A DNA stretch of 64,000 nucleotides, taken from Ctena decussata (taxonomy: Eukaryota > Mollusca > Bivalvia > Lucinida > Lucinidae). The notes under the pieces are model-generated. The model was not told the DNA's origin. It searched no databases and saw only the letters and a list, made by a program, of their open reading frames with translations. Of this stretch, positions 23,202-33,961 are shown piece after piece (within the stretch, counting starts at the first letter, position 1; the number at the start of each line of letters is the position of its first letter). Position numbers and translations under genes: made by a program. The stretch covers positions 21,776,460-21,840,459 of the forward strand of contig OZ022500.1 in NCBI GenBank assembly GCA_963989385.1, given 5' to 3'.

Positions 23202-23471
23202 GGTTGGTTGGTTGATTTGATGCTTAACGTCCACGGTAAACAACTAAGGTCATGTCGGGACGGTCAGTTAACCTAACCACACTATTCCTGGGCAGGCTTA
23301 GACCTCCTAAGCGGTTAACCAGTACTAAGTGCACATACTTTCGCCAGTAACTGACAACTGCCCTTCTTGAATCAGCGGAAGGAGAAACGAAAGTATGTGG
23401 CCAGACCGGGATTCGAACCCAGGACCTCTGACTTACGAGTCAGGTGCCCTACCGATTGCGCTACCCGGCCC
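23202..23471 (-). mobile_element. tRNA-derived SINE, (CAAC)n tail, copy 1
   Basis: 270 bp, flanked by TTTAACCATATAA at 23189-23201 and 23472-23484; duplication unit 1 shows one copy of that word at 21115-21127, the empty site. On the minus strand the head reads GTAGCGCAATCGGTAGGGC (A box), a CTCGTAA loop and GGGTTCGAATCC (B box). A body with GGTTAACCGCTTAGG follows, then GACGTTAAGCATC and a CAAC-repeat tail. Other copies: 27432-27690 and 52631-52903. Confidence 0.93.
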
Positions 23472-23634
23472 TTTAACCATATAAGAAGAACATGCCGTAT
23501 TAACCCTATAAAACGCTCCAGTGGCATTGCATTTTGCAAAAGGGGGCATTATTTAGAACCTAAAGTGTAGTAAATCAGCTAGTGCCAGAATACCTATGAT
23601 AAGAAATATAAAGGTCATGGGTATACTTTCAGAG

Positions 23635-23800
23635 GAAGCAACTCTACTATTTTGCCTCCCTTTCTCAGTAGGGGGTCAACTCTTATAGGAAAGAATTTGC
23701 TCCTCTAGGAGCAAATTCTTTCCTTTAAGAGCAGACCCTTCTTCAAAGAGCTACCTTATCAAGAGAAGCAAACAGGACTTCATGCAAGTTAACAGAACAT
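23635..23800. mobile_element. Palindromic MITE (family H) copy
   Basis: The leader GGAAGCAACTCTAC and TTTGCCTCCC is followed by a near-perfect palindrome (23673-23737) with arms ACTCTTATAGGAAAGAATTT and AAATTCTTTCCTTTAAGAG. The copy is adjacent to, and partly continuous with, the end of duplication unit 2. Confidence 0.65.
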
Positions 23801-24444
23801 TATTTCGGAAAAGATGTGAGGGGCGTTTATTAGCGCAGGGGCATTTATTAGGACCACATACAGACTGCAATACTGAGGGTACAGGCAGATGGGACTTATT
23901 GACCTTGACCTCAAGGTCAATGAACAAGGTGAGGTAGGTACTAGGTAAACCTTTCGACCACTATCTATCATCAGTCCAAGCATCACCTGATTTCATCCAT
24001 GAGTTAAGAAGCCTTTGAAAAACTTTAACCAGATCATCCATGTACGTGCATGCTGATGCTGAACCAAGGGCAATAATAATAGCTTTTCTATTTTTTAAAA
24101 TAAGTGAACTAAAAGAGTATAAGGACAGGTCATCTAGACAAACAGTACGGACCCAAAATAGACTCTTCCTATTAGAGCAGTATGGTCAGGTCTGGCACTG
24201 TTTGCTTTTACCAGCATTTTATGACCCATTGTCATGATCAAATATTCAGATAATTATATTGCAGACTGTTATGGTTTAAAAGTCTAAAAGCTTTTATAAA
24301 TGCTCAGGAATTTCAGTCCAAATACTGTTTTAATCCTAATAAATACCCTGCCCTAATAAACGCCCCCTGCTTCTTTTCTGAAAATAAGGTTATATCAAAT
24401 TGTATGAATTCCTGTCTGCTTCTCTGGGTGAGGTAGAGCTTTGA

Positions 24445-24720
24445 AATGGGATCTACTTTTAAGGAAAGAATTTGCTCCTGGAGGAGTAATTTTTTTTTTC
24501 TTTCAGGAAAGAATTTGCTCCTTGAGGAAAAAATTTGCTCCATGAGGAGCAAATTGTTTCCTTCTGGAGGAACAAATTCTTTCCTTTAGGAGTTGAAGCC
24601 CTCTCCTCCACACCCCCCCCCTTCATAGTGGCTGGTTTGCTACAATGTAATTTTGGGATCTAAATAACGCCCCCCTTTTGTAAAATGCAACGCCCCCCCC
24701 CCCCTCGGCGTTTAATAGGA
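24445..24720. repeat. Reiterated family H arms and C-rich repeat
   Basis: Between 24445 and 24592 the arm word GAAAGAATTTGCTCC and its inverse occur several times in rearranged order. A C-rich stretch follows (24600-24720) with CGCCCCCC and TTTAATAGGATTAATA words that also appear near 3410, 20965, 21140 and 24330. Nothing is coding. Positions 23801-24444 hold no recognised feature. Confidence 0.5.
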
Positions 24721-24877
24721 TTAATATGGTATGTGGAACAAAATGGCAAACTGATATCACCATTTCAATTGACAATCAACCTCACTGCCCCCAAGTACTA
24801 ACCATGTGGCCAAAGTATGAACTACCATAACTAACGTAAGTATAGGGACACCATCACCAATTACTGTAATTATTTAA

Positions 24878-25397
24878 AGACTGTTTCACATCAGCCGTGC
24901 GATTATTTGTTTGTACGATTTTGGAGGCCATGGGTGCCGCAGACAGATCACAGACAAATTCGCAGTGTATCTGGGCGGGTCCACCGTGGTCTCAGAGATC
25001 GCAAGGCAGCCGTACGATGTTCGTACGTCTGTCTCACGGGTCGCACGATTTTGCAGCTTAAAAGTAGGAAAAAATAAACGGCTGTCGTAAGATGCTCGTG
25101 CGACTGTCTCGCGACCGTCGCAAGCCAAACGCAAGAAATGATTGACAGTAGCCCCGCCTGCAAACTTGCGAACTCCTGCAAAATCGTGAGTCAATCGTGC
25201 GGTTGTCTAAAAACTGTGGTGCGGCAGCCTTACGGCATCCACAGATTGCCAAAAAATCGCAGAAATAATGAACATGTTGAGAATTTAGTTTGCGACGTAC
25301 GACGATCTTGCGGCTGCCGCACGAAACCCAGCGATTTTTGCCAGAAATGTGATCGCAGAGGGCCGTACGGCTGCCGTAAGGCTGATGTGAAACAGGC
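24878..25397. mobile_element. GC-rich TTAA MITE
   Basis: 520 bp between TTAA at 24874-24877 and 25398-25401. Inverted ends AGACTGTTTCACATCAGCC and GGCTGATGTGAAACAGGC match over ~17 bp. The interior is unusually rich in CG words such as CGTACG, TCGCACG and GCCGCA, unlike the AT-rich surroundings. Open frames of 60-123 codons on both strands are shadows of this composition. Confidence 0.8.
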
Positions 25398-25406
25398 TTA
25401 AGTAAA

Positions 25407-26168
25407 CTAGAAATGTGTCCACAGTACACGGATGCCCCCGCCTAGTGCCTTCAGTAAGATGGCGCATTGATTACCCGATGTCTAAAATGTGATGCAAACT
25501 GCAGCCCTTTATACAGTTATGGCCAAAATAGAAAATATTGTGTATTACAGGAACCTATAGTAAGAAACAAATTCTGACGCTAGTGGATCATGATATATGG
25601 ATCATCATGAAATGATTCTTGTTTATTCCTGTTGTACTTATAAAAATTAATTTTCATACAAAATTTGAAGTTGCTACAATAATAGGAACCCTAAAATCTA
25701 CCTCTTACAAAAATCTTAACCTCACAAAATAAGTCTGAAGTCAGTGGACCGTGACATATGGATCTTCATAACCTGGATCTAGTACATTCCTGTTGCACTT
25801 TTATTAATATTAATCCTCATATAAAATTTCGAGTTGCTACGATAACAGGAACCCTGAAACCTACTTCTTACAAAAATCTTAAGCTTGCACAATTAACCTG
25901 TGTCCAAAATCAGTGGACCATGACATATGGATCATCATTCTCTAATTCTTGTCGATTTCTTTTGTACTTATACATGTAAATTCTCATACAAAATTTAAAA
26001 GTTGCTACAATAATAGGTACCTAGATAATCTATCTCTTATGAATATTTTAACTGGAGTCTAACAGGATCACAGATGTACGTATGTACGTACGCATGTAAT
26101 AACATACACACATACGTACAACAGTAACACTATATGCCCCCAGGAATCATATGATGCTGGGCATAAAA
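25407..26168 (+). mobile_element. Tandem-core element, ATGCCCC type, copy 1
   Basis: It starts CTAGAAATGTGTCC with a GTGT...ACAC hairpin and GGATGCCCCC, and ends GGGCATAAAA, the inverse. Three monomers of ~180 bp share ATATGGATC and CAAAATTT words. A TACGTACG-type tract lies near 26080-26120. A truncated relative starts at 46219. Confidence 0.55.
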
Positions 26169-26544
26169 ATGGTAATTTTACTGTCCGCTGGCAGGTCAAT
26201 GATTTTGTTGGCAGATTGGAATAGTGCAGAGTCTGATCAGACTGCTTCTACAAGGATAGAAGACTGAGATTTTACAGCCTTTTCAACAGTATTTCAGTCA
26301 GATAAGGATGATGAGAGGATGATAATAAAAGGCTGTGGGCATTGGAACCACATTTACTGTGGAAAAGACCACCACCACCACCATTTACTGGAACCCGGGA
26401 CCTCTAGATCAGCAGGCCAGCAGTTAACCCAATGAAGGAGCAGCCTGATCATGGCCTACACTGTTTGATCCTACCCTGTTTCTCAGGCACTTCTGTCACA
26501 ACTGTTGGGTTATCATGGTAAACAGGTCCCACTCTTCATTATTA
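26169..26544. other. No gene; hairpin fragments
   Basis: Contains GATCAGACTGCTTC fragments of the GCAAACAGTG hairpin family and an (ACC)n stretch near 26370. No exon is recognised. Confidence 0.3.
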
Positions 26545-26730
26545 TTTCAGGGGAAGCAACTCTTGCCATATTAATTTTTACCATCCTTCAGAATGGGGTC
26601 AACTCTTAAATGAAAGAATTTGCTGTTAGGGGAGCAAATTCTTTCCATTATGAGTAGACCCCCTTTTTGGAAGGATTTCTTTGTCCAAGAAAGCAAACAT
26701 AAAGTCACAAGAGTTGTTTCCCTTCACAAA
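26545..26730. mobile_element. Palindromic MITE (family H) copy
   Basis: GGGGAAGCAACTCT leads into the palindrome 26595-26661 (GGGGTCAACTCTTAAATG ... GAGTAGACCCC). The right side continues to AAGTCACAAGAGTTGTTTCC, the inverse of the leader. Sequence from 26731 to 27164 holds no recognised feature. Confidence 0.65.
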
Positions 26731-27164
26731 AAATGACCAAAAAATGGAGATGAACCCATACACTTTAACAGGTGATTACCGTACAATGATCAATTATTTA
26801 ATTAAATTCAAGTCAATACTTTCTATCCAGACCTCTGCCAAAGACAAAATAAATTTGCATAAAAATCAATTTGTTCACAGTCTGGTCACATTTTGCCTGA
26901 TTAATTAATCAATACCATATAATTGGTACCTTTGAACGAATGTGAACAGTAAAGGCTCAATTCAACCTGTTCATCATGCAGGCTGATAAAAGTCTTTCCG
27001 CAAGAAAAATAACTGTAACTTGAAAAGCATGAAAAAGCATTGTATCCATGTTGTTTGTCCACAAAGTGAGTTTTCAAAGAACATTCTTGCATTATACCAT
27101 GTGCGAAAAGTGAAGACTCAGATCAGCTTGAGCATCTAGTCAATCTCATCAAGAACATTCCAGT

Positions 27165-27431
27165 GTAAGGTGAATGGGTATACTTTAAGCAGAAGCAACT
27201 CTGCCCTTTTCCTTTTTTGCCTCCCTTCTCTGTAGGGGTCAACTCTTTTTGTAAAGAATTTGCTACAATTTTAGCAAATTCTTTGAGTTAAACTCAAAGA
27301 ATTTGCAGAAATTGTGCTTCCCATGGCATCAAAAACCTCCTAAAAACGAGGCTAGGTTATTAACCTCGTTTTTGGAGGTTTTTGATGCCATGGGAGGCAA
27401 ACAGGAAGTCCCAAAAGTTGTTTCCCTTTGT
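27165..27431. mobile_element. Family H MITE with an extra snap-back
   Basis: Leader GGTATACTTTAAGCAGAAGC, then a palindrome at 27235-27291. A second, perfect hairpin follows (27318-27402) whose arms begin CCCATGGCATCAAAAACCTC and end with the inverse. The second hairpin is absent from other family copies and suggests a local inverted duplication. Confidence 0.6.
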
Positions 27432-27690
27432 TGTTTTTGTTGCTTTACATCCACTGTAAACAACTATGATCATGTCAGGACGGTCAGTTAACCTAACCAC
27501 ACTATTCCTGGGCAGGCTTAGACTTCCTACGCAGTTAACCAGTACTAAGTGCAAATACTTTCGCCAGTAACTGACCACTGCCCTTCTAAAGTCAGCGGAA
27601 AAAGAAACGAAAGTAGGCGGACTGTGTATCAAACCTGGGACCTCTGGCTCTTGAGTCAGATGTGCTACTAACTGGGCTACGCAGCCTGGC
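27432..27690 (-). mobile_element. tRNA-derived SINE, diverged copy
   Basis: It shares GGACGGTCAGTTAACC, CCTGGGCAGGCTTAGAC and TTTCGCCAGTAACTGAC with 23202-23471, but its tRNA-like head is altered and its CAAC tail has decayed. No clear target duplication is seen. It is older than the other two copies. Confidence 0.8.
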
Positions 27691-27981
27691 TAGTATCCCT
27701 TTGAAAGAAATGCAGAAAAACATGGTAGTGTCCCACTATATATCTTAACATGGATGTTACCCACAATCCATCTTAACTGAACTATCTGAAAGGGAACAAT
27801 TTGCCTTGTGCTTACTTTGTGAAAGCAGATCTCTCAATGATAAATGTATTTCCTTATTTCCTGGAAAGGTGAAGGGCACACTTTCAGGGGAAGCAACTCC
27901 ACCATTTTCAATTTTGCACCCTTCTCAACTGAAGTCAGTTTTAATGGAAAAATGTTGCGCCATTGGGACAAATTTTTTCCT

Positions 27982-28171
27982 TTTACCCTTAAAGCGCCAA
28001 AAATTTAAATTGTTGAATTGGCAAACAGCTCATAATGAGCCACCTCATCTGAATCTACACTGTTTGCCCTCTAGTGTTATAATTCTAAATATGATATCGC
28101 TTGAACAAGACATTTTTTGAAATTCTGCAGACGTAAATTTTGTGTCTGCATTTTGGCGCATTAAGGGTTAA
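27982..28171. mobile_element. TTAA-type MITE with hairpin
   Basis: Left end CCCTTAAAGCGCCAAAA, right end TTTTGGCGCATTAAGGGTTAA. It contains GCAAACAGCTCATAATGAG and ACACTGTTTGCC as in 497-709. The left TTAA has become TTTA. Confidence 0.6.
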
Positions 28172-28248
28172 GAGTAAACCAAATTTTGAAAGTGATAAGT
28201 CATCAAGAAAAGCAAACAGAAAGTCATAAAAGTTATCCCCCTTTGTAA

Positions 28249-28398
28249 CAAGCTGTGTTATGCTGTCTCACCTGACAGCGCTGCCACAAAAAGGAGCTTA
28301 ACCGAAAAACTTGACTCAAAGTTTTCACCACAAACTCTGCCACTGCCAAAGCGTATTACCTATATTTCGCTTAATTCTGCTAGTCACAGGTGAGACAA
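28249..28398 (+). mobile_element. Minimal tandem-core-class element (GTGAGAC type)
   Basis: 150 bp. It starts CAAGCTGTGTTATGCTG with TCTCACCTGACAG and ends TCACAGGTGAGACAA. Same start/end logic as 30194-31210, without a repeated core. Confidence 0.5.
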
Positions 28399-28439
28399 AA
28401 ATGGTGGAAATAACATGGAGGTGTACCCATACACATTAA

Positions 28440-28658
28440 CCCATTGGATTCTGGGTATTTTTTGTCGTCTGCTGAAATTGTCGTCTGCATCAAAATCAAG
28501 AATATTTTGACAATATTGGTCTAACCAACTCTTGCAGAAATGATGTCTTGGCAGCAAACAGTTTGGATCTCAGATCAGGCCCCACAATTGTGGGGCCTGA
28601 TCTGGATCCAAACTGTTTGCCCAGATACCCCTAAAAGGGTATCCCACATGGAATGGGT
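28440..28658. mobile_element. TTAA MITE with strong hairpin
   Basis: Between TTAA at 28436-28439 and 28659-28662, with ends CCCATT and AATGGG. The central palindrome pairs GATCAGGCCCCACAA with TTGTGGGGCCTGATC and extends through GCAAACAGTTTGGATC. Confidence 0.7.
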
Positions 28659-28662
28659 TAAA

Positions 28663-29411
28663 CTGATGCATCCAAAGGTACATTTTCATGTGCAAATAGT
28701 TAACTTTCACACTCTACTGAACCAGAAAAGCAAAGAAGCTGACCAGTATGTGCAGATCAGCAAACTGCTATATATCAGCATATGCCATTAGGCCCCTTTT
28801 CTTGTAGCCTGGCTCATTGTTACACTGAACCCCAAATCTGTTGATCTTGCAGCCACAAACCTACATGTGGTAACAAGACTATACCACATATTCTTATGGA
28901 AGCTGCTATTTAACACCTGTCTGCTCCTACAGTCTGACCTGGGTTTGCACCTTTAGTTTTAAGTTAACCGTCCCTAGACTAAAAAATTTTTTAAGGTATA
29001 CCTTGTTTCTTTTCTAATTTAAAGATTGACTGGGCATGGGCAAAATAACAATGCAATCACTTCAAAAAAGCTTAGTCTACTGGTGAATTAGGCAAATAAA
29101 CTTTTGCATCAGCTGACAGTGTTCAATCGAATATGACAAGACTGTTTCATACCCAGTCTCATATGAGGGTCCTTCTACAAGTTCTGTCATTGCAGATGGA
29201 TGTCTGAAGTGCAGTGCTTTATCAAAAATGTTTGTTTATTTAAAAGCATCAAAGTACTCCCTCTTCACCAAAACTTTTCTTTGTTTTACTCAGTCATGAA
29301 ATGCAGTAATATATATACTCTTTTTAATAACTAATGGAGACTCTGGTATATGGCACCGCAAAAAGAACTTCTGGACTTATATTGCTTCCCAGAAAGCATT
29401 TTCCTACGAAA
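28663..29411. other. No gene recognised
   Basis: AT-rich, moderate-complexity sequence. Weak acceptor-like CTGCTCCTACAG occurs near 28922-28933, but no open frame with recognisable residues follows. Confidence 0.3.
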
Positions 29412-30193
29412 CAAGAGAATCGGTGGAACCGAGGGATGCTGTCCGAAAGTGTGCAATAGTGAAATGGGTATCCTGATGAAACTCCCCTCTATTAATATAT
29501 GTGAAATTTCATTTAGGGATCTTTAATATTTTCTTTAGGTACCTATAATACTTTTATAGACCTGCTCCAGACAAGCAAATGAATAAGAAATAATTAAGAA
29601 GGGAATTAACACCAAAATTACTGCAGTAGGATTATGTTTTTTGTGCCCTGCACTTCCTCTCATTGTCCTCTATTATCCTATGAAATTTCATTAAATCCTT
29701 TAAAATACTTTTAGAGACATGCTCCGGACAAGCATACAAGGGAGAAGAAAATAAGTAACTCCAAATTAATCTGAAATAGGGTCATTGTTCTTGGCTTTGC
29801 ACTCACTCTCATTGCCCTCTATCAATATTTTAAGTTTCATTACATTTCCTTTGACACTTTTAGAAGTATATTCCAGACAAGCAAAATACTGGAAAAGCTA
29901 GGAAGGGAGCTAACTCTGTAACTACTTGTCATAGGGTTATGGTTCTTGTGCCCTCTGCATTTCCTCTCAATGCCCTCTATAAATGTGTGAACTTTTGTTT
30001 AGTTCACTTTATTACTTTCAGAGATATGCTCTAGACAAGCAAAATACTGAAAAAATATAAGAAGGGAGATAACTTTGTAATTACTTGTGATAAGCTTACA
30101 GTTTTTGTGCTCTGCACTTCTCAATGTGTGAAGTTTCATTTAGTTCCCCTTTATCCTTTCAGGGATATGCTCCAGACTAGCAAATTACTGTAA

Positions 30194-31210
30194 CAAGAAT
30201 TCCGCGGAATGCAGTGTCTCGCCTGCTGGCGCTTTGTCACAAAACAGAGCTAAATCAGCAAAGATGTATGAATGAACCAAGTTTCATGGCTCTAGCCCTT
30301 ACAGTTTCTGAGAAACAGACTAAACGCGTAAACTTGCCAAAAAATTGCAAAGTCAGCCAACCGTAAAATGTTGATAAAGACTCAATATCGATGATGACTT
30401 TGAGTTCTTCTCTTCCAGATGAATGCATGGCCCAAGTTTCATGGCTCTAGCCCTTATAGTTTCTGAGTAACAGACCTTAACGCGAAAACTTGACAAAAAA
30501 TTGCGAAGTCAGTCAACCGTAAAATGTATGTCAAGACTTAATACAGATGATGGCTTTGAAAGTTACTCTTTCAGATGTATGCATGGCCCAAGTTTCATGG
30601 CTCTAGCCCTTATAATTTCTGAGAAAATGACCTAAACGCAAAAACTCGACAAAAAAGTGCGAAGTCAGTCAACCGTAAAATCTAGGTCAAGACCCAACAT
30701 TGATGATGGCTTTCAGCTGTACTCTTCCAGATGTATGCATGACCCAAGTTTCACGGCTCTAACCCTTATAGTTTCTGAGAAAATGACCTAAACGCAAAAA
30801 CTCGACAAAAAATTGCGAGGTCAGTCAACCGTAAAATCTAGGTCAAGACTCAACATTGACGATGGCTTTCAGCTGTACTCTTCCAGATGTATGCACAACC
30901 AAAGTTTCATGGCTCTAGCACTTGTAGTTTCTGAGAAAATGACCTAAACACAAAAACTCGACAAAAAATTGCGAAGTCAGTCAACCGTAAAATCTAGGTC
31001 AAGACTCAACATTGATGATGGCTTTCAGCTGTACTCTTCCAGATGTATGCATGACCCAAGTTTCATGGCTCTAGCCCTTATAGTTTCTGAGAAAATGACC
31101 TAAACGCAAAAACTCGACAAAAGTTTACGCCGCCGCCCACGACGCCGACGACGACGACGACACCGGAAAAGCAATACATATGTCTCGCCTCTGCTTCGCA
31201 GGCGAGACAA
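30194..31210 (+). mobile_element. Tandem-core element, GCGAGAC type
   Basis: It starts CAAGAATTCCGCGGAATG (hairpin) with TCTCGCCTG and ends CGCAGGCGAGACAA. Monomers of ~155 bp carry GTTTCATGGCTCTAGCCCTT. A (GAC)n tract lies at 31135-31162. Rejoining the flanks gives TACTGTAA plus AAATATAGG, identical to the uninterrupted host monomer at about 31659-31675, so no target bases were gained. Confidence 0.75.
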
Positions 31211-31829
31211 AAATATAGGAAGGGCAATAAGTTTGTAATTGCTTGTGATAGGGTTACAGTTTTTGTCCTCTGCACTTCTCTTCATTGCCCTCTATCAATG
31301 TGTGAAGTTTCATTTAGTTTCCTTTAATACTTTCAGAGATCTCCTTTAATACTTTCAGAGAAAGGGAGATAACTTTGTAATTACTTGGGGTAAAGTTATG
31401 ATTCTTGTGATCTGCACTTTCTCCCATTGCCCTCTTACAGTGTGTGAAGTTTCATTTAGTTCCCTTTAATACTTTCAGAGATATGCTCCAGATAAGGAAA
31501 ATACTGTAAAAATAAAGTATGGGAGATAACTTTGTAATTACTTGTGATACTGTTAAGATTCTTGTGCTCTGCACTTCTCCTCCTTGCCCTCTATCAATGT
31601 GTGAAGTTTCATTTAGCTCCCTTGAATGTTATCAAAGATATGCTCCGGACAAGGAAAATACTGTAAAAATATAGGGAGATAACTCTGTAATTATTTCTGA
31701 TGGGGTTACGGTTCTTGAGCCGTGCACTTCTCCTTATTGCTCTTTATCAATGTGTAAAGTTTCATTTAGTTTCCTTTAATACTTTCAAAGATATGCTCGG
31801 GACAAGCAAAATACTGTAAAAACAATAAA

Positions 31830-33767
31830 CAAGAGGGCCATGAGGCCCTGAATCGCTCACCTGATATTGTCAAAATGAGAGAGTTCTGGGTCAAAAGTCA
31901 AAGAATGGCCTTGACCTCTTGTACTCATAAACCTTCATGTACTCATTAAGATGAATGTATATATGAATTTTTAGGCCTAAATCTTCAAAACTTTCCAGGA
32001 AATCTTATGTTCTAGCATTTTCCCATATTTGACCTTGCCGTAAAATGGTCAAGGTCAACCCAAGGTCATCATTTTCAACAATCTATATAGTACTGGAGTA
32101 CCCACTGCTACATACTAAGTTTCAAGGCCTTCGGTCAATTGGTTCTGGAGTAGAAGATTTTTAACGGTTTTTACTATATATGGGCATGGCAGCCATGTTG
32201 GTCATGTGACCTGGACCATCTGAACAAATTCACATTCTCTCAACCCCTGGAGGCTCTGTATGAAATTTGGTTACAATTGGAACAGTGGTTTTTGAGGAGA
32301 TTGATATTGTCAAAATATGACTGGTCTGGGTCAAAAGTCAAGTATGGGCCTTGACCTCCTCTTGTACTCATAAATCTTCATGTACTCATTAAGATGAATG
32401 TATATACCAATTTTTAGGGCCTAATTCTTCAAAACTTTCCAGGAAATCTTATGTTATAGCTTTTTCCAATATTTGGCCTTGCTGTAAAATGGTCAAGGTC
32501 AACCCAAGGTCATCATTTTCAACAATCTAGATAGTACTGGAGTACCCAATGCTACATACTAAGTTGCAAGGCCTTCGGTCAATTGGTTCTGGAGTCGAAG
32601 ATTTTTAATGGTTTTTACCATATATGGGTGTGGAGGCCATGTTGATAGTGTGACAACGACTGTTTGAACAAATTTTCATTCTCTCAACCCATAGAAACTC
32701 TATTTGAAATTTGGTTACAATTGGCCATCAGGTTTTTGAGGAGATTGTTTGAAATTGTCATAATATGACAGTTCTGGGTCAAAGGTCATAGAATGACCTT
32801 GACCTCTTGTACTCATAAATCTTCATGTACTCATTAAGATGACTGTATATACCAATTTTTAGGCTAAAATCTTCAAACCTTTCCATGAAATCTTATGTTC
32901 TAGCATTTTCCAATATTTGACCTTGCAGTAAAATGGTCAAGGTCAATCCAAGGTCATCATTTTCAACAATCTACATAGTACTGGAGTACCAAATGCTACA
33001 TACTAAGTTTCAAGGCCTTCGGTCAATTGGTTCTAGAGAAGAAGATTTTTAACGGTTTTTACCATATATGGGCATGGCGGCCATGTTGGTCATGTGACCT
33101 GGACCGTTTGAACAAATTTTCATTCCCTCAACCCCTGGAGGCCCTATCTGAAATTTGGTTACAATTGGCCCAGTGGCTTTTGAGGAGATTGTTTGAAATT
33201 GTCAAAATATGACAGTTCCGCGTCAAAGGTCAAAGAATGACCTTGACCTCTTGTACTCATAAATCTTCATGTACTCATTAAGATGACTGTAGATATCAAT
33301 TTTTAGCCCAAAATCTTCAAAAGTTTCCAAGATATCTTATTTTCTAGCATTTTGCCATATAAAAGTACAAGGAAGCAAATTTGACCTTATTGTAAAAAAG
33401 GTCAAGGTCAACCCAAGGTCATAATTTGAACAATCTTGGTAGTACTCGTGTACACAATGCTACATACCAAGTTTCAAGGCCATCGGCCTATTGGTTCTGG
33501 AGAAGAAGATTTTTTTAGGTTTTTACCATATATGGGCATGGCGGCCATGTTGGTCATGTGACCAGGACCGTTTGAACAACTTTTCGTTCCTAAGGTCTCA
33601 GGAGGCTATATATGAAATTTGATTACAATTGGCCCAGCGGTTTCAGAGGAGAAGTCGTTTGAAATTGTGGACGGACGACGGACGACGGACGACGTACAAC
33701 GGACGACGGACGACGGAGCCTTACCATCCTATAAGCTCCCCCGGAGCCTCTGGCTCAGGTGAGCTAA
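31830..33767 (+). mobile_element. Tandem-core element, 445 bp period, copy 2
   Basis: Full-length relative of 14449-16422: the same start CAAGAGGGCCATGAGGCCC, four ~445 bp monomers with GACCTTGACCTCTTGTACTC, a GGACGAC microsatellite (33669-33717) and the end CTCAGGTGAGCTAA. Confidence 0.8.
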
Positions 33768-33961
33768 AAAATATTGTAATTACTTGGGGTAGAGTTATGA
33801 TTCTTGTGCTCTGCACTTTCCCCCATTGCCCTCCTACAGTGTGTGAAGTTTCATTGAGTTCCCTCTAATACTTTCAGAGATATGCTCCGAACAAAGTGTG
33901 ATGGTTGGATGGATGGAAGGATGGATGGGACAAACAGATGGACAAAGTGGGAGCATAATAA

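Larger units (their letters stand above)
21278..23634. repeat. Tandem duplication unit 2 (holds a SINE)
   Basis: It repeats unit 1 from AAAACTCTGGAGCAG to GTATACTTTCAGAG with few differences. It carries the intact sequence CTGTAAGTTATGTCC where unit 1 holds the LINE, and a SINE where unit 1 does not. Lengths without insertions (about 2.09 and 2.07 kb) agree. It includes the end of an element C copy (to 23013) but not its start. Confidence 0.87.
27870..28430. mobile_element. Family H MITE with two nested insertions
   Basis: The leader GGGCACACTTTCAGGGGAAG and a degenerate arm (GAAAAATGTTGCG) are cut by a TTAA MITE at 27982-28171. The right arm ends AGTTATCCCCCTTTG and is cut by the small element 28249-28398. 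Confidence 0.5.
29412..33961 (+). mobile_element. Composite tandem-core element E
   Basis: It starts CAAGAGAATCGGTGGAACCG (a hairpin). Its core of ~160 bp monomers carries GTGTGAAGTTTCATTTAGTT and GGGAGATAACTTTGTAATTA, and it ends in a (GGAT)n-type tract near 33900-33930. The core is seen at 29500-30193, 31211-31829 and 33768-33900. It is split by two later elements of the same class, 30194-31210 and 31830-33767. Confidence 0.65.

Noticed and set aside
23400..23471. tRNA gene on the minus strand
   Set aside because: Same reason: it is the head of the SINE 23202-23471.
24886..25467. Overlapping 60-123 codon proteins on both strands
   Set aside because: Open frames here follow from the CG-rich MITE composition; none shows domain-like residues.
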